From positions 375,342 to 439,341 of the forward strand of contig MTLY02000001.1 in assembly GCA_002011035.2 (NCBI GenBank): a stretch of DNA of 64,000 bases, read 5' to 3'. Positions 25,311 through 33,348 of the stretch are shown piece by piece. The stretch is from Candidatus Hecatella orcuttiae (GTDB lineage Archaea > Thermoproteota > Bathyarchaeia > Hecatellales > Hecatellaceae). How positions within the stretch are numbered: the first letter of the stretch is position 1; each line of letters begins with the position of its first letter. The position numbers and the translations under genes were made by a program. The notes beneath the pieces were generated by a model. The model was not told the DNA's origin, did not search any database, and saw only the letters and a list, made by a program, of their open reading frames with translations.

Positions 25311-26438
25311 TTGGGGCAGAGAGAATTCGGGTTCATCCTTTTTGGAAGAGAAAAGTCCATGGTTCGCCATCGAAGATTCGAAAGCCGCCATCAACTGGTC
25401 GATTTTTTGATAAACTTAACCCCCTCCGATGTCTATTACTCCTCAGCCTACTACGAGAAACCAGACGAAGAAAAAATGAAGGAGAAAGGATGGCTGGGAG
25501 CTGACTTGGTGTTCGACATAGACTGCGACGACCTTCGAACTCCTTGCAAAAAAACCCATGACGCTTGGAAATGTTTAGACTGTGGAAAGACGGATGTGGG
25601 ATTTGAGCCTGAACACTGCCCTAGATGTGAGAGTAGGAGAATCGACGTAGACCGCTGGGTTTGCGACTTATGCCTAGAAGCCGCCAAACAGGAATGTTTA
25701 AAGCTTCTATCCTTTTTGGAAGAAGACTTCGGCTTCCCCAGCCAGAGCATATCCATAGCCTTCTCCGGACACCGAGGCTACCACATTCATGTGGAAGAAG
25801 ACACGGTGAAAAAGCTGGGTTCAGAAGAGCGAAAGGAAATCATCGACTACGTGACAGCCACAGGACTGAAACTCCAATATCCGGAAAAAAATAGGATGCC
25901 GAAGCCTCTTCTATCCGAGAAGGGGTGGGAAGGCCGACTAGCCCGGACGCTCTATACCATGTTCCAAAAAAGAGAAAGTCAACTCTTAGAAAACGGCCTG
26001 AGAAAAAGCATCGTGGCAATTATCTCTGAACAAAGAGATAAACTTCTCGAATGGCTTCACTCAGAAACCGAGACTGAACCGTTGCCTTTAAAGAAGAAGG
26101 TATGGGAGGAACTCTTGGCAAAAGCTGTTGACGATGCAACCGCAGCCGTAGACACGGTTGTTACCACGGATATCCACCGCCTCATCCGAATGCCCACCAC
26201 CCTCCATGGAAAAACAGGTTTAAAAGTAGCAGAAGTAGACGCAAACAGCCTACCCAGCTTCAAGCCTTTGACCGATTCCCTAGTGTTGAAGGGAGAAAAT
26301 GTCAAAATAAAAATTTTACACTCAAAACCTCTAACCTTAGGGGAGAAAGTTTACCAGCTACCAGCCGGAGAATCGGTAAAACTTCCTTTAGCTGAGGCCG
26401 TGTTCTTAGTTGGCACGGGAAAAGCTGTTTTGGCGTGA
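25311..26438 (+). CDS. priS: DNA primase catalytic subunit PriS (5' end unresolved)
   Basis: 375 residues from TTG 25311. They include REFGF, VYYSSAYYEKP, the catalytic FDIDCDD, a zinc-binding insert (CLDCGKTDVG, CPRCESRR, CDLC), FSGHRGYHIHV, and TTDIHRLIRMPTTLHGKTGL. The frame continues upstream and encodes LREKFREYYSKNSDKIKPP, which looks like the usual PriS N-terminus, but there is no ATG, GTG or TTG back to a stop at 25215-25217. An ATG at 25214 followed by AGT TAA would join this frame if one T (25219 or 25220) were absent. The true start may be a frameshifted ATG or ATA 25239. Identity is firm; the 5' boundary is not. Confidence 0.93.
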   Translation: MGQREFGFILFGREKSMVRHRRFESRHQLVDFLINLTPSDVYYSSAYYEKPDEEKMKEKGWLGADLVFDIDCDDLRTPCKKTHDAWKCLDCGKTDVGFEPEHCPRCESRRIDVDRWVCDLCLEAAKQECLKLLSFLEEDFGFPSQSISIAFSGHRGYHIHVEEDTVKKLGSEERKEIIDYVTATGLKLQYPEKNRMPKPLLSEKGWEGRLARTLYTMFQKRESQLLENGLRKSIVAIISEQRDKLLEWLHSETETEPLPLKKKVWEELLAKAVDDATAAVDTVVTTDIHRLIRMPTTLHGKTGLKVAEVDANSLPSFKPLTDSLVLKGENVKIKILHSKPLTLGEKVYQLPAGESVKLPLAEAVFLVGTGKAVLA

Positions 26439-26550
26439 AGCCGGCTCTTTCTGCAGGTTTGTTCCTCCAAGATTAGAACACTCCTGACTATCGAAACACT
26501 TAAATTAACATTCGACTTATCGAGAGAAAGTACGCTAAAGGTGATGAAAT

Positions 26551-27852
26551 CTGAGTAAAACGGAAGAAATTCTCAACAAGTATAAAACTTACGTGCAACA
26601 ATGTTACCCGCCGGGGGACACCATAGTTTTTGTAGAAGGAAAAAACGTTATCCTCCAAGACATTGAAGGCCGAACGTATCTTGATTGCTTTTCAGGCGTT
26701 GCAGTTAACAACGTGGGTCAATGCCATCCGAAGGTTGTTAAGGCGATCCAAGAGCAAGCCGCAAAAATGCTCCATGTGGCGTTTCTCTACCATAATGTTC
26801 CCATGATTACACTTGCCGAGAAACTGGTACAGGTCTCGCCTAAAGGTTTAACTAAATGCTTTTTTGCAGGAGGAGGCGCTGAAGCCGTGGAGGGCGCTGT
26901 AAAACTAGCTAAAAAATATGCGGTAGTCAACGGTAAAGCTGGGCTTCAAATAATATCCTTAGAGCATTCTTTCCATGGCAGAACAGCTTTAGCGCTAACA
27001 CTTACCGGGCAGTCAAAATATAAAGTGAATCAGGGAGCCTTTGCGAATGTTCCCGGCGTGATCTATGCGCCTGCACCCTACTGTTATAGGTGTGTTTTGG
27101 AATATCCAGACTGCGGCCTATGGTGCGCTAAGTTCATTGAAGAGGTGATTGAGCTTAAAACAACCAAACAGGTTGCAGCCTTCATCATGGAAACAGTGCT
27201 CGGAGAAGGGGGAATAATAGTTCCTCCAAAAGAATACTTGACAGCTGTTAGAAAAATCTGCGACGAATATGGAATACTGTTGATTCTAGATGAAATCCAG
27301 TCCGGCTGCGGACGGGTGGGGAAAATGTTCGCCTGCGAACATTACGAAGTTACACCAGACATAATGGTTGTCGGGAAGGGGGTCGGCGGAGGTATGCCGC
27401 TTAGCGCAGTCGTTGCAAAGGAGAAAGTTGCCGCAGCATGGACTGCCGGGGACCATACACATACATTTAGCGGTCACCCGGTTGTTTGCGCAGCAGGCAT
27501 TGCCGCTCTTGAGGTTTTAGCTGAAGAGAAACTTCCAGAAAACGCTGAGAAAGTAGGAAGTCATATCCTCCAAGGACTGCATTCCCTGAAAGAAAAACAT
27601 GCGTTAATAGGGGATGTACGGGGACTTGGTCTGATGATAGGAGTGGAACTTGTAAAAGATAGGAAAAAGAAAACGCCAGCAACAGAGGAGGCTTCGAAGA
27701 TTAAAAGCGCAATGGTTAAGCGCGGTATACTGATAGGCGTAGGCGGATTAAAGAAAAACGTTTTAAGAATTCAGCCACCGTTAACACTGACGGTAGAACA
27801 CGCGGACATGTTAATCGACGCATTAGACAAATCGTTCACGGAACTCAGCTAA
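26551..27852 (+). CDS. Class III PLP-dependent aminotransferase, probable CTG start
   Basis: About 433 residues of the GABA/acetylornithine aminotransferase group: FFAGGGAEAVEGAVKLAKKY, SLEHSFHGRTALALTLTGQ, LDEIQSGCGRVGKMFACEHY, and VVGKGVGGGMPLSAVV with the PLP lysine. The first GTG is 26593, but the frame upstream encodes SKTEEILNKYKTYV, a normal N-terminus for the family. CTG 26551 sits five nt after AAAGGTGAT, a strong Shine-Dalgarno. I therefore infer a CTG start. It transfers an amino group to 2-oxoglutarate or pyruvate; the substrate is unknown. PxpC/PxpB homologues converge from downstream. Confidence 0.9.
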   Translation: MSKTEEILNKYKTYVQQCYPPGDTIVFVEGKNVILQDIEGRTYLDCFSGVAVNNVGQCHPKVVKAIQEQAAKMLHVAFLYHNVPMITLAEKLVQVSPKGLTKCFFAGGGAEAVEGAVKLAKKYAVVNGKAGLQIISLEHSFHGRTALALTLTGQSKYKVNQGAFANVPGVIYAPAPYCYRCVLEYPDCGLWCAKFIEEVIELKTTKQVAAFIMETVLGEGGIIVPPKEYLTAVRKICDEYGILLILDEIQSGCGRVGKMFACEHYEVTPDIMVVGKGVGGGMPLSAVVAKEKVAAAWTAGDHTHTFSGHPVVCAAGIAALEVLAEEKLPENAEKVGSHILQGLHSLKEKHALIGDVRGLGLMIGVELVKDRKKKTPATEEASKIKSAMVKRGILIGVGGLKKNVLRIQPPLTLTVEHADMLIDALDKSFTELS

Positions 27853-27867
27853 TCGGATTGTAACTTT

Positions 27868-28872
27868 TCATCTGACGACAACATAATCTTCGCTTATTTT
27901 TTCCTCAACCTCTTCCGTCGCTTTTAAGGCTTCGTCTACTGAAACGGGTACAAATCTATGCACATCTCCAGCAAAGGATTGCCCGAGTTTTGAAATGTCA
28001 ATACCAACAACCGTCGCTGGTTTAGCGAATCCTCCCAATGTTATCGCGTCAACAACCAAGCATATCAGTTGTGTGGAACACCATTGAAGACTACCGGGAA
28101 TCGTTGGGTCGTCAACGATATTAGAAGGATCTTTACCTACAACTTTTTGTAGGTATTCAGGTACAGGTTTGAAATCTAGCTTCGGCCCAACGTACCTATA
28201 GCCAACCCTGTCAGCTTTGAGTGAAACTTCCCATTCTGTTTTAAGAAAGAGGTCTATGCTTTCCTCCGTAAACAGATAATCTTGAGGCCCGAGTATTACC
28301 CGGATTTCCTGCCGATGAGGGTAGACTGGAATCTCTCTTTTCTTAAATTCTCTTCCTTCAAGCTCCTTGAGGGGTCTTTTGGGTTCACCTACTTCTATTA
28401 TATCGCCGCTTTTCAGGGGTCTTCCCCCTAGGCCTCCAATTCTCCCCCGAACGTAAGTAGACCTACTCCCAAAGTATTGCGGGACATTTATCCCTCCTGC
28501 GACACAGAGGTAAGCTCTGCAACCACTCCTCGGAAAATTGAAGGATAGAATCTCCCCTTTCCTAAAGGTTATAGCTTTCCACATAGGTACGAATTCATTG
28601 TTTAATATGGGAGTTAAATCTGCGCCAGTTATGCTTATGACCATGTCTTTTAGCGCCCTAACTTTGAATCTAGCCGACATAATCTCTATTCCAGCGTCGC
28701 CTGGTTTTCTACCGAGCAGCGGGCCTCCAGTATCGTTTCCTACAAGTAGGTTTCCAATTCTGAAGGCGAAATTGTCGAAGGCTCCAGAGGGGGGAATACC
28801 TATAGCTTGGTACCCAGCTCGTCCACAATCTTGAATGGTTGTTTGAATCCCCCCGTCGAGGATTTCAAGCAT
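27868..28872 (-). CDS. PxpC-like biotin-dependent carboxyltransferase-domain protein (KipA family)
   Basis: 334 residues: GGIQTTIQDCGRAGYQAIGI, PPSGAFDNFAFRIGNLLVGN, and VAGGINVPQYFGSRSTYVRG are the signature of PxpC/KipA/urea-amidolyase C-terminal domains. With PxpA and PxpB, bacterial PxpC hydrolyses 5-oxoproline using ATP. The ATG overlaps the PxpB-like stop (TGATG). No PxpA (LamB/YcsF) gene occurs in the window, so the partner and substrate are open. Confidence 0.9.
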   Translation of the reverse strand: MLEILDGGIQTTIQDCGRAGYQAIGIPPSGAFDNFAFRIGNLLVGNDTGGPLLGRKPGDAGIEIMSARFKVRALKDMVISITGADLTPILNNEFVPMWKAITFRKGEILSFNFPRSGCRAYLCVAGGINVPQYFGSRSTYVRGRIGGLGGRPLKSGDIIEVGEPKRPLKELEGREFKKREIPVYPHRQEIRVILGPQDYLFTEESIDLFLKTEWEVSLKADRVGYRYVGPKLDFKPVPEYLQKVVGKDPSNIVDDPTIPGSLQWCSTQLICLVVDAITLGGFAKPATVVGIDISKLGQSFAGDVHRFVPVSVDEALKATEEVEEKISEDYVVVR

Positions 28873-29744
28873 CAAATTTTCCCTCCATACTTCTCCAGAT
28901 ATTCTTTTACGTTAAAGGTTTCAGATTTGATGTTAGCCTCATAGTCACAGGTTCCTTCCTCAACTTTTCTCCTTATTTCCCGGTACTCATCTTCACCTAT
29001 GGGAATAAACCTCACACGATCGCCTACTTTGATGAAGACAGGGGAATCTTTGAAGATCCTGTTTTTCTGTTCAGGTTCATAGGTATTCCAAGGAGATATA
29101 CCGATCAGGGGGATGCCTCCCGCCCCCCGGATGGAGTACATGCAGAAAAATATTCCAGCTGTACCTATGGCGCCTGCATTGGGAGGAGTCCATGTTCTCG
29201 GAATCTTGTATTTCGGCCCAACGATTCTCACACTTGGATCTAGAGGAGCCGCCGTCCAGAAACCCGGCGTGAAACCTACAGCCACAACCCACCAATCAGT
29301 ACCTGAATGCTTCTTTATCAGTTCATCGACGGTCATTCCGTTGTATTTCGCCAAAAACTCTATGTTTGTTTCGCACCCTCCCCCATAATCATGAGGCCAA
29401 TTGTCCCAGTGAGCTTTCGCGCATTCCCGGGTGTAAGGGTCATCGTACCAGAAAGGCCATTTGATAAGCCTTGAAGGCAGTTCTTTAAGCTCTTTCATTT
29501 CCGATTCTACTTTTTTTAACTCTTTAACAAGTTTTTCTCTGCTTATTACCTTTGGGTCGTAGATAACAGCTAGAGACCTGATAACAGGGTTAACTTCTAC
29601 AATTCCAGGTATGTCGCTTTCCTTTATGGCTAAATTGAAAGCTACGACACGAAAGTTTAAGAGGAGACTTGGCTCGTCTCCAAATTCGATAAGAACACTT
29701 TTTTCGCCAAGAGGCCTATAGGCTGTTTTCTTGTAGACAACCAT
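28872..29744 (-). CDS. PxpB-like (KipI-family) carboxyltransferase-domain protein
   Basis: 290 residues. The N-terminal ~95 residues include LGEKSVLIEFGDE. After that come NGMTVDELIKKHSGTDWWVV and the core VGFTPGFWTAAP with GIFFCMYSIRGAGGIPLIGI. The family signature GFxPGF is kept. The usual cyclophilin-like fold is somewhat longer than Bacillus KipI (~240 residues) owing to an insert rich in Trp/Asp (~95-125) and an extended C-terminus. It is translationally coupled to the PxpC-like gene. Confidence 0.85.
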   Translation of the reverse strand: MVVYKKTAYRPLGEKSVLIEFGDEPSLLLNFRVVAFNLAIKESDIPGIVEVNPVIRSLAVIYDPKVISREKLVKELKKVESEMKELKELPSRLIKWPFWYDDPYTRECAKAHWDNWPHDYGGGCETNIEFLAKYNGMTVDELIKKHSGTDWWVVAVGFTPGFWTAAPLDPSVRIVGPKYKIPRTWTPPNAGAIGTAGIFFCMYSIRGAGGIPLIGISPWNTYEPEQKNRIFKDSPVFIKVGDRVRFIPIGEDEYREIRRKVEEGTCDYEANIKSETFNVKEYLEKYGGKI

Positions 29745-29789
29745 ACTGGCACCTTCAATTTATGGTGAAGAAAAAATTTGAAGGGAGCT

Positions 29790-30752
29790 TCAAGGCTTGC
29801 CCTTCTTTTCGTACTCTATACAGAGTTTAAACCCTTCGGTAGGCTGGTATTTTGGCTCGTATCCCAGTTCTCGACGGGCTCTTTCGATACTTATATGCCC
29901 AGTTGCGCAATCCCATTCAGGAACCAATCCCGGCCCAATTTCTATGACGGCGTCCGGTATGAGCTTCTTGATTATCTCCGCAACTTCACCCACAGTATGG
30001 GGTTTACCCAAAGCAATGTTGAAAACTCTGTGTTCAAGCTTATCCGGTTCAACGTCAAGAGCCTTTAAAACTCCTTGAACAACGTCAAAAACACATACCG
30101 GGTCGAACCTTAGATCCCGTCCCCTAGGCAGCTTAGTTGGGATACCGTGGATTGCGTTTACCAAGATCGATAGAGGTTCTTCGCCGGGCGGCTGCCCTGG
30201 ACCGTAGACTGCTGAGGGTCGGATGGATATCACATCTAACCCGTAGAGGGCATAATATAGAGCGCCCCACCTTTCAGCCAAGTATTTTGTCACGTTGTAG
30301 ACACCTTCAAGGGGGTTGCACGGATGGTCTTCATCTACAGGCTCATATTGAGTTTTTCCATAAACCCAGTAAGAACTGAAGTTTACCACCCTTTTAATTC
30401 CTGTGAGCCTCGCAGCTTCAAATATATTCGCTGAGCCTATCACGTTAACGTTTATGGTCCTCATCGGCTGTAGATGGGTTCCAGCTCTCCAACCAATGGC
30501 CGCCGTGTGAACTATTTTTTCAACCTTGTTTTCTCTTAGAGTGGAGATTATGTAAGCGAGGTCTAATAGGTCTCCTCTCACGATTTTCAGGCTGTCTTCC
30601 TTAAGCCCAGCGAATCTTCGCATGTCCGGGGCTACATCGTAGACTACAACCTTATCTCCCCGTTCAACCAGAGCTCTGACTACCTGGGAACCTATGAATC
30701 CTCCACCTGTTAACAAAACTGTTGTCACAGCTTTATTCCTCCGAACCGACAT
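29790..30752 (-). CDS. NAD-dependent epimerase/dehydratase (extended SDR)
   Basis: 320 residues: nucleotide-binding LTGGGFIGSQVVRALVERGD, the catalytic triad region FSSYWVYGK followed by YNVTK (YxxxK), and RPSAVYGPGQPPG. Extended SDRs of this kind epimerise, dehydrate or reduce sugar nucleotides and related substrates. It lies downstream of eS6 on the same strand, separated by about 240 nt, and upstream of the PxpB-like gene (45 nt). A link to those PxpB/C homologues is possible but unproven. Confidence 0.88.
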   Translation of the reverse strand: MSVRRNKAVTTVLLTGGGFIGSQVVRALVERGDKVVVYDVAPDMRRFAGLKEDSLKIVRGDLLDLAYIISTLRENKVEKIVHTAAIGWRAGTHLQPMRTINVNVIGSANIFEAARLTGIKRVVNFSSYWVYGKTQYEPVDEDHPCNPLEGVYNVTKYLAERWGALYYALYGLDVISIRPSAVYGPGQPPGEEPLSILVNAIHGIPTKLPRGRDLRFDPVCVFDVVQGVLKALDVEPDKLEHRVFNIALGKPHTVGEVAEIIKKLIPDAVIEIGPGLVPEWDCATGHISIERARRELGYEPKYQPTEGFKLCIEYEKKGKP

Positions 30753-30993
30753 TTCTCTATATGAATAGTGAAAGAGTTAGCTTTTTAACTCTTATGCCAT
30801 TTTTTATTATAAAAAACCGGCTACAGTTCTTCCAGCAAATTGTTCGCCTTCGAGCTTCTAAAAGGCTCTTTCACGGTGAAAGTTATCCGGTAAGTTGGAA
30901 CATAGCTGAGAACCTTGCCCTTCTGACGGAGGTGTTCGGAAAGGTTCCGTTTAAAACTTTCGCCTCTAGGGCTACCAGCGGCTGTTTGTTACT
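30753..30993. other. Intergenic spacer with a minus-strand TATA-like element
   Basis: 241 nt between the epimerase and eS6. A TTTTATAATAAAAA-type element (minus strand, about 30808-30825) lies some 60 nt upstream of the epimerase ATG and may be its promoter. A plus-strand open frame (30722-30997) crosses the spacer but has no recognisable motif or ribosome-binding site, so I see no gene here. Confidence 0.35.
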
Positions 30994-31371
30994 TTAAGCT
31001 CGCTGAGTAGGAGATGGCGCTTCTTTCGACTCTATTATCTTTAAATTTATTTGCGCCGTGTCCTCGGTTATCATATTACCTCTGATGGTCTTTCTCCTTC
31101 TCTCCCCTTCCCTTTTGGGCTTAAATCCCGTTCCTCCGCTTAAAATCACTTTCGCCTTGACTCCGCCGTGAACGTCTTCTCTTAGGGGGAAGCCGTCTTT
31201 GTCGGTTCCTCCGGTGATCCGCAGTTTAACGCCGCTAAGCCCTACTACTGAGCCGTCTAGTTCTTCCCCCAGCCGTCTCCCCAACAGAGGGACGGCTTTG
31301 GCTCCTTCCAGCTCTACTGAGTTGGATTTTCCTGTTTTAGGGTCGGATATCGCTAGCTTAAATTTGGCCAT
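30994..31371 (-). CDS. rps6e: 30S ribosomal protein eS6
   Basis: 125 residues: MAKFKLAISDPKTGKSNSVE, LLGRRLGEELDGSVVGLSG, and ITGGTDKDGFPLREDVHGG are the hallmark of archaeal eS6. The region ending KPKREGERRRKTIRGNMI is basic and binds rRNA. AGGAG lies shortly upstream of the ATG. It is a standalone gene. Confidence 0.96.
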   Translation of the reverse strand: MAKFKLAISDPKTGKSNSVELEGAKAVPLLGRRLGEELDGSVVGLSGVKLRITGGTDKDGFPLREDVHGGVKAKVILSGGTGFKPKREGERRRKTIRGNMITEDTAQINLKIIESKEAPSPTQRA

Positions 31372-31508
31372 AGGGCTTCTCCTAGGGGCTTTTACATGTT
31401 TCGAGTGAAGTGTAGCATTATGGGTGCAGAAGTATATTAGTTTTCTTGAAAAGTTCGGAGAAACTTTAGAAGAGGCGGCTGCTTAGGTAAAGGTGGAGAG
31501 TAAGCTGT

Positions 31509-32648
31509 ATGAAAGAAAGCATCATGCACATGAGTGTAGATGATCTCAGAACTGAACCTTTGCTGGTTTCTTCTACGGACCCTCTCACCCGGGTGGTGGG
31601 TTTTCTCAAGAAAATGAAATCCTATGAGGCTTTAGTAGTCTCAGAAGGGAAAGTGGGTTTAATTACTACTAGGGATATCATCACCGCCATATATGCGCCG
31701 AACATGAAGGTGAAAAGCTTGGTAAAGATCGTCCCTAGGCTTTCCCGGAAAGATACGGTGGCTAAGGCTGCGAAAATGATGTCTCAACACAGGATTAGGG
31801 TCTTACCTGTCATGGAGCGGGGAGAAATTTTAGGTCAAGTTACAGCTCAGACCATCATCCGCCAGATGCACCAAGCTGGAGCTTGGAAGCTTAAGGCTAA
31901 AGCTGTTATGACCGATAGGCCTGTGACCGTGAAGGCTGAGGACCCCATTGCCAAGGCTCGAAGCCTCATGGTTAAGATGCAGATAGATCATCTTCCAGTT
32001 TTGGAGAACGGTAAGCTTGTGGGAATGCTTACTTCCAGCGATATTGTTTCCAGCCTTTACCCGGTTAAGGCTACTGAGATGGGGGCGTGGGTCATGGAGA
32101 AACAGAAACGGCTGAAGATGCCTGTGAAGGAACTTGCCAGCTCCCAGATGGCGGTCTGTGGGTTGGATGAGAGCCTTTCCTCCCTCATGGAAAAACTTCT
32201 GAACCAAAACTTCACCTACGTCATGGTCACGCTTTGGGATGAACCTCAGGGGATCATTACCTATAGAGATGTCGTAAACCTTGTGGCTGAACCGGCGGCT
32301 ACTCAGGATATCCCCCTCTACATCATCGGACTTCCAGAGGACCCTTTCGAGGCGGAAGCGGCTAAAACTAAGTTTATCAGAACGGTAAGTTTACTGAGCC
32401 GGAGTTATCCGAGGATTATGGAGGCTCGGTCCACCATCAAAACTTCAGCTTCTGGGGAAAACAGGCAAAGGCGCCGATATGAGGTGAAGGTGAAGATAAA
32501 GACTGATAAGAGAGCTTTTGCCTTCACAGAAAGCGGCTGGGAGCTGCCTCAGATTTTCGACCTCGTATCTGGCAGAATTAAAAAGCTTATGGGAAGAAAA
32601 ACCGTCAGAAGGCCTTCCGTCAGATATGATGAAAAAACCGGGGAATAA
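31509..32648 (+). CDS. Four-CBS-domain protein with C-terminal HPF-like domain
   Basis: 379 residues. Four CBS motifs are visible: LITTRDIITAIY (~50), VTAQTIIRQM (~115), MLTSSDIVSSLY (~175), and GIITYRDVVNLV (~255). The last ~80 residues (RRRYEVKVKIKTDKRAFAFT, then ESGWELPQIFDLVSGRIKKL) resemble the beta-alpha fold of ribosome hibernation factors (HPF/RaiA) found on some archaeal CBS proteins. That would make it an energy-sensing ribosome-associated protein. The CBS call is firm; the HPF-like call is by sequence feel. GGTGGAG lies upstream of the ATG. Confidence 0.82.
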   Translation: MKESIMHMSVDDLRTEPLLVSSTDPLTRVVGFLKKMKSYEALVVSEGKVGLITTRDIITAIYAPNMKVKSLVKIVPRLSRKDTVAKAAKMMSQHRIRVLPVMERGEILGQVTAQTIIRQMHQAGAWKLKAKAVMTDRPVTVKAEDPIAKARSLMVKMQIDHLPVLENGKLVGMLTSSDIVSSLYPVKATEMGAWVMEKQKRLKMPVKELASSQMAVCGLDESLSSLMEKLLNQNFTYVMVTLWDEPQGIITYRDVVNLVAEPAATQDIPLYIIGLPEDPFEAEAAKTKFIRTVSLLSRSYPRIMEARSTIKTSASGENRQRRRYEVKVKIKTDKRAFAFTESGWELPQIFDLVSGRIKKLMGRKTVRRPSVRYDEKTGE

Positions 32649-32735
32649 GCTCTCATCTCCTAAGTGCCGGTAGAAAACTTTTTCAACCAGACTTTCTAAT
32701 GCGTGCTTAGAGCAGCCAGCTTCGGGGTAGGAGCT

Positions 32736-32954
32736 ATGGTGAGATGCGCAAGTTGTGGTTTGGAAATAAAGGAGCCTATAAAGACGTGGACGGTTACCCT
32801 TGGGAAAGTGAAGAGAACGAAGATAACCTACGGCACCTTCCAATGTGATAAATGCCGCAGAAAATTTAAAGCTACGATTAAGAAGGAGGAAACCTCCCCT
32901 GAGCCGAGGCAGACATCAGCCTTTCCACCGCCCTACGTGACCATGATAGTATAA
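32736..32954 (+). CDS. Small zinc-ribbon protein
   Basis: 72 residues from ATG 32736, preceded by AGGAGC. Two CxxC pairs (CASC and CDKC, with CGLEIKEPIKTW and YGTFQCDKCRRKFKATIKKE) form a zinc ribbon of a type common in archaea as small conserved proteins of unknown role. The C-terminal tail is Pro-rich. A longer frame from GTG 32703 is less likely. It follows the CBS gene on the same strand. Confidence 0.75.
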   Translation: MVRCASCGLEIKEPIKTWTVTLGKVKRTKITYGTFQCDKCRRKFKATIKKEETSPEPRQTSAFPPPYVTMIV

Positions 32955-33090
32955 TCCGCAGCCAGATCTAGATTCGCCGAAAAAGTTCAACGAGGCCGGA
33001 CTGTTTTCTGTCTTCGGTCTCCCAACCGGCAAAACTAGCTTGAGTGAATACAGTCTTTAAGCTTCGTTTTTTGGAGTCTAAAGTTCAAAA

Positions 33091-33098
33091 GATATAAG
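33091..33098 (+). promoter_or_regulatory. TATA box of tRNA-Arg
   Basis: GATATAAG, preceded by AAAA, lies 25-32 nt before the mature 5' end of tRNA-Arg (33123), the expected spacing for an archaeal stable-RNA promoter. Confidence 0.55.
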
Positions 33099-33122
33099 CA
33101 GAGGAAACATAATTTTTTAGAA

Positions 33123-33235
33123 GGGCCCGTGGCGCAGCTGGATAGAAAGCCCCCCATAAAGCGCATCGGCCCTCTATGCGTAACAAGCTCGGGGGAAGCC
33201 GGGGGTCAGGGGTTCGAATCCCCTCGGGCCCGCCA
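33123..33235 (+). tRNA. tRNA-Arg (TCT) with two introns, CCA encoded
   Basis: Acceptor GGGCCCG (33123-33129) pairs with CGGGCCC (33225-33231), followed by G73 and encoded CCA. The T-arm is AGGGG-TTCGAAT-CCCCT. D-stem GCGC (33132-33135) pairs with GCGC (33161-33164) only if about 16 nt (33144-33160) are removed from the D-loop; CTGG (33138-33141) against CCAT (33154-33157) gives a BHB-like helix with three of four pairs. Anticodon stem TCGGC (33166-33170) pairs with GCCGG (33198-33202) if 20 nt (33177-33196) are removed. Here CCTC/GGGG is the 4-bp helix, with bulges TA^T and GA^A. The spliced loop is CCTCTAA, so the anticodon is TCT with C at the usually invariant U33. A20 supports Arg. Confidence 0.9.
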
Positions 33236-33348
33236 CTTTTTGATGAGGAATCGACTTTAGTTATCTTGATTTTTGGTGTTGCTTGTCGTGGACTTTTATT
33301 CGAGTCATCTTGCTCGTTGCGCTGTGATCTACTGTATGCCCGGATGTT

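Noticed and set aside
30722-30997. Plus-strand 91-residue frame in the epimerase-eS6 spacer
   Set aside because: No motif or ribosome-binding site, overlaps a real gene start, and the composition looks like spacer DNA.
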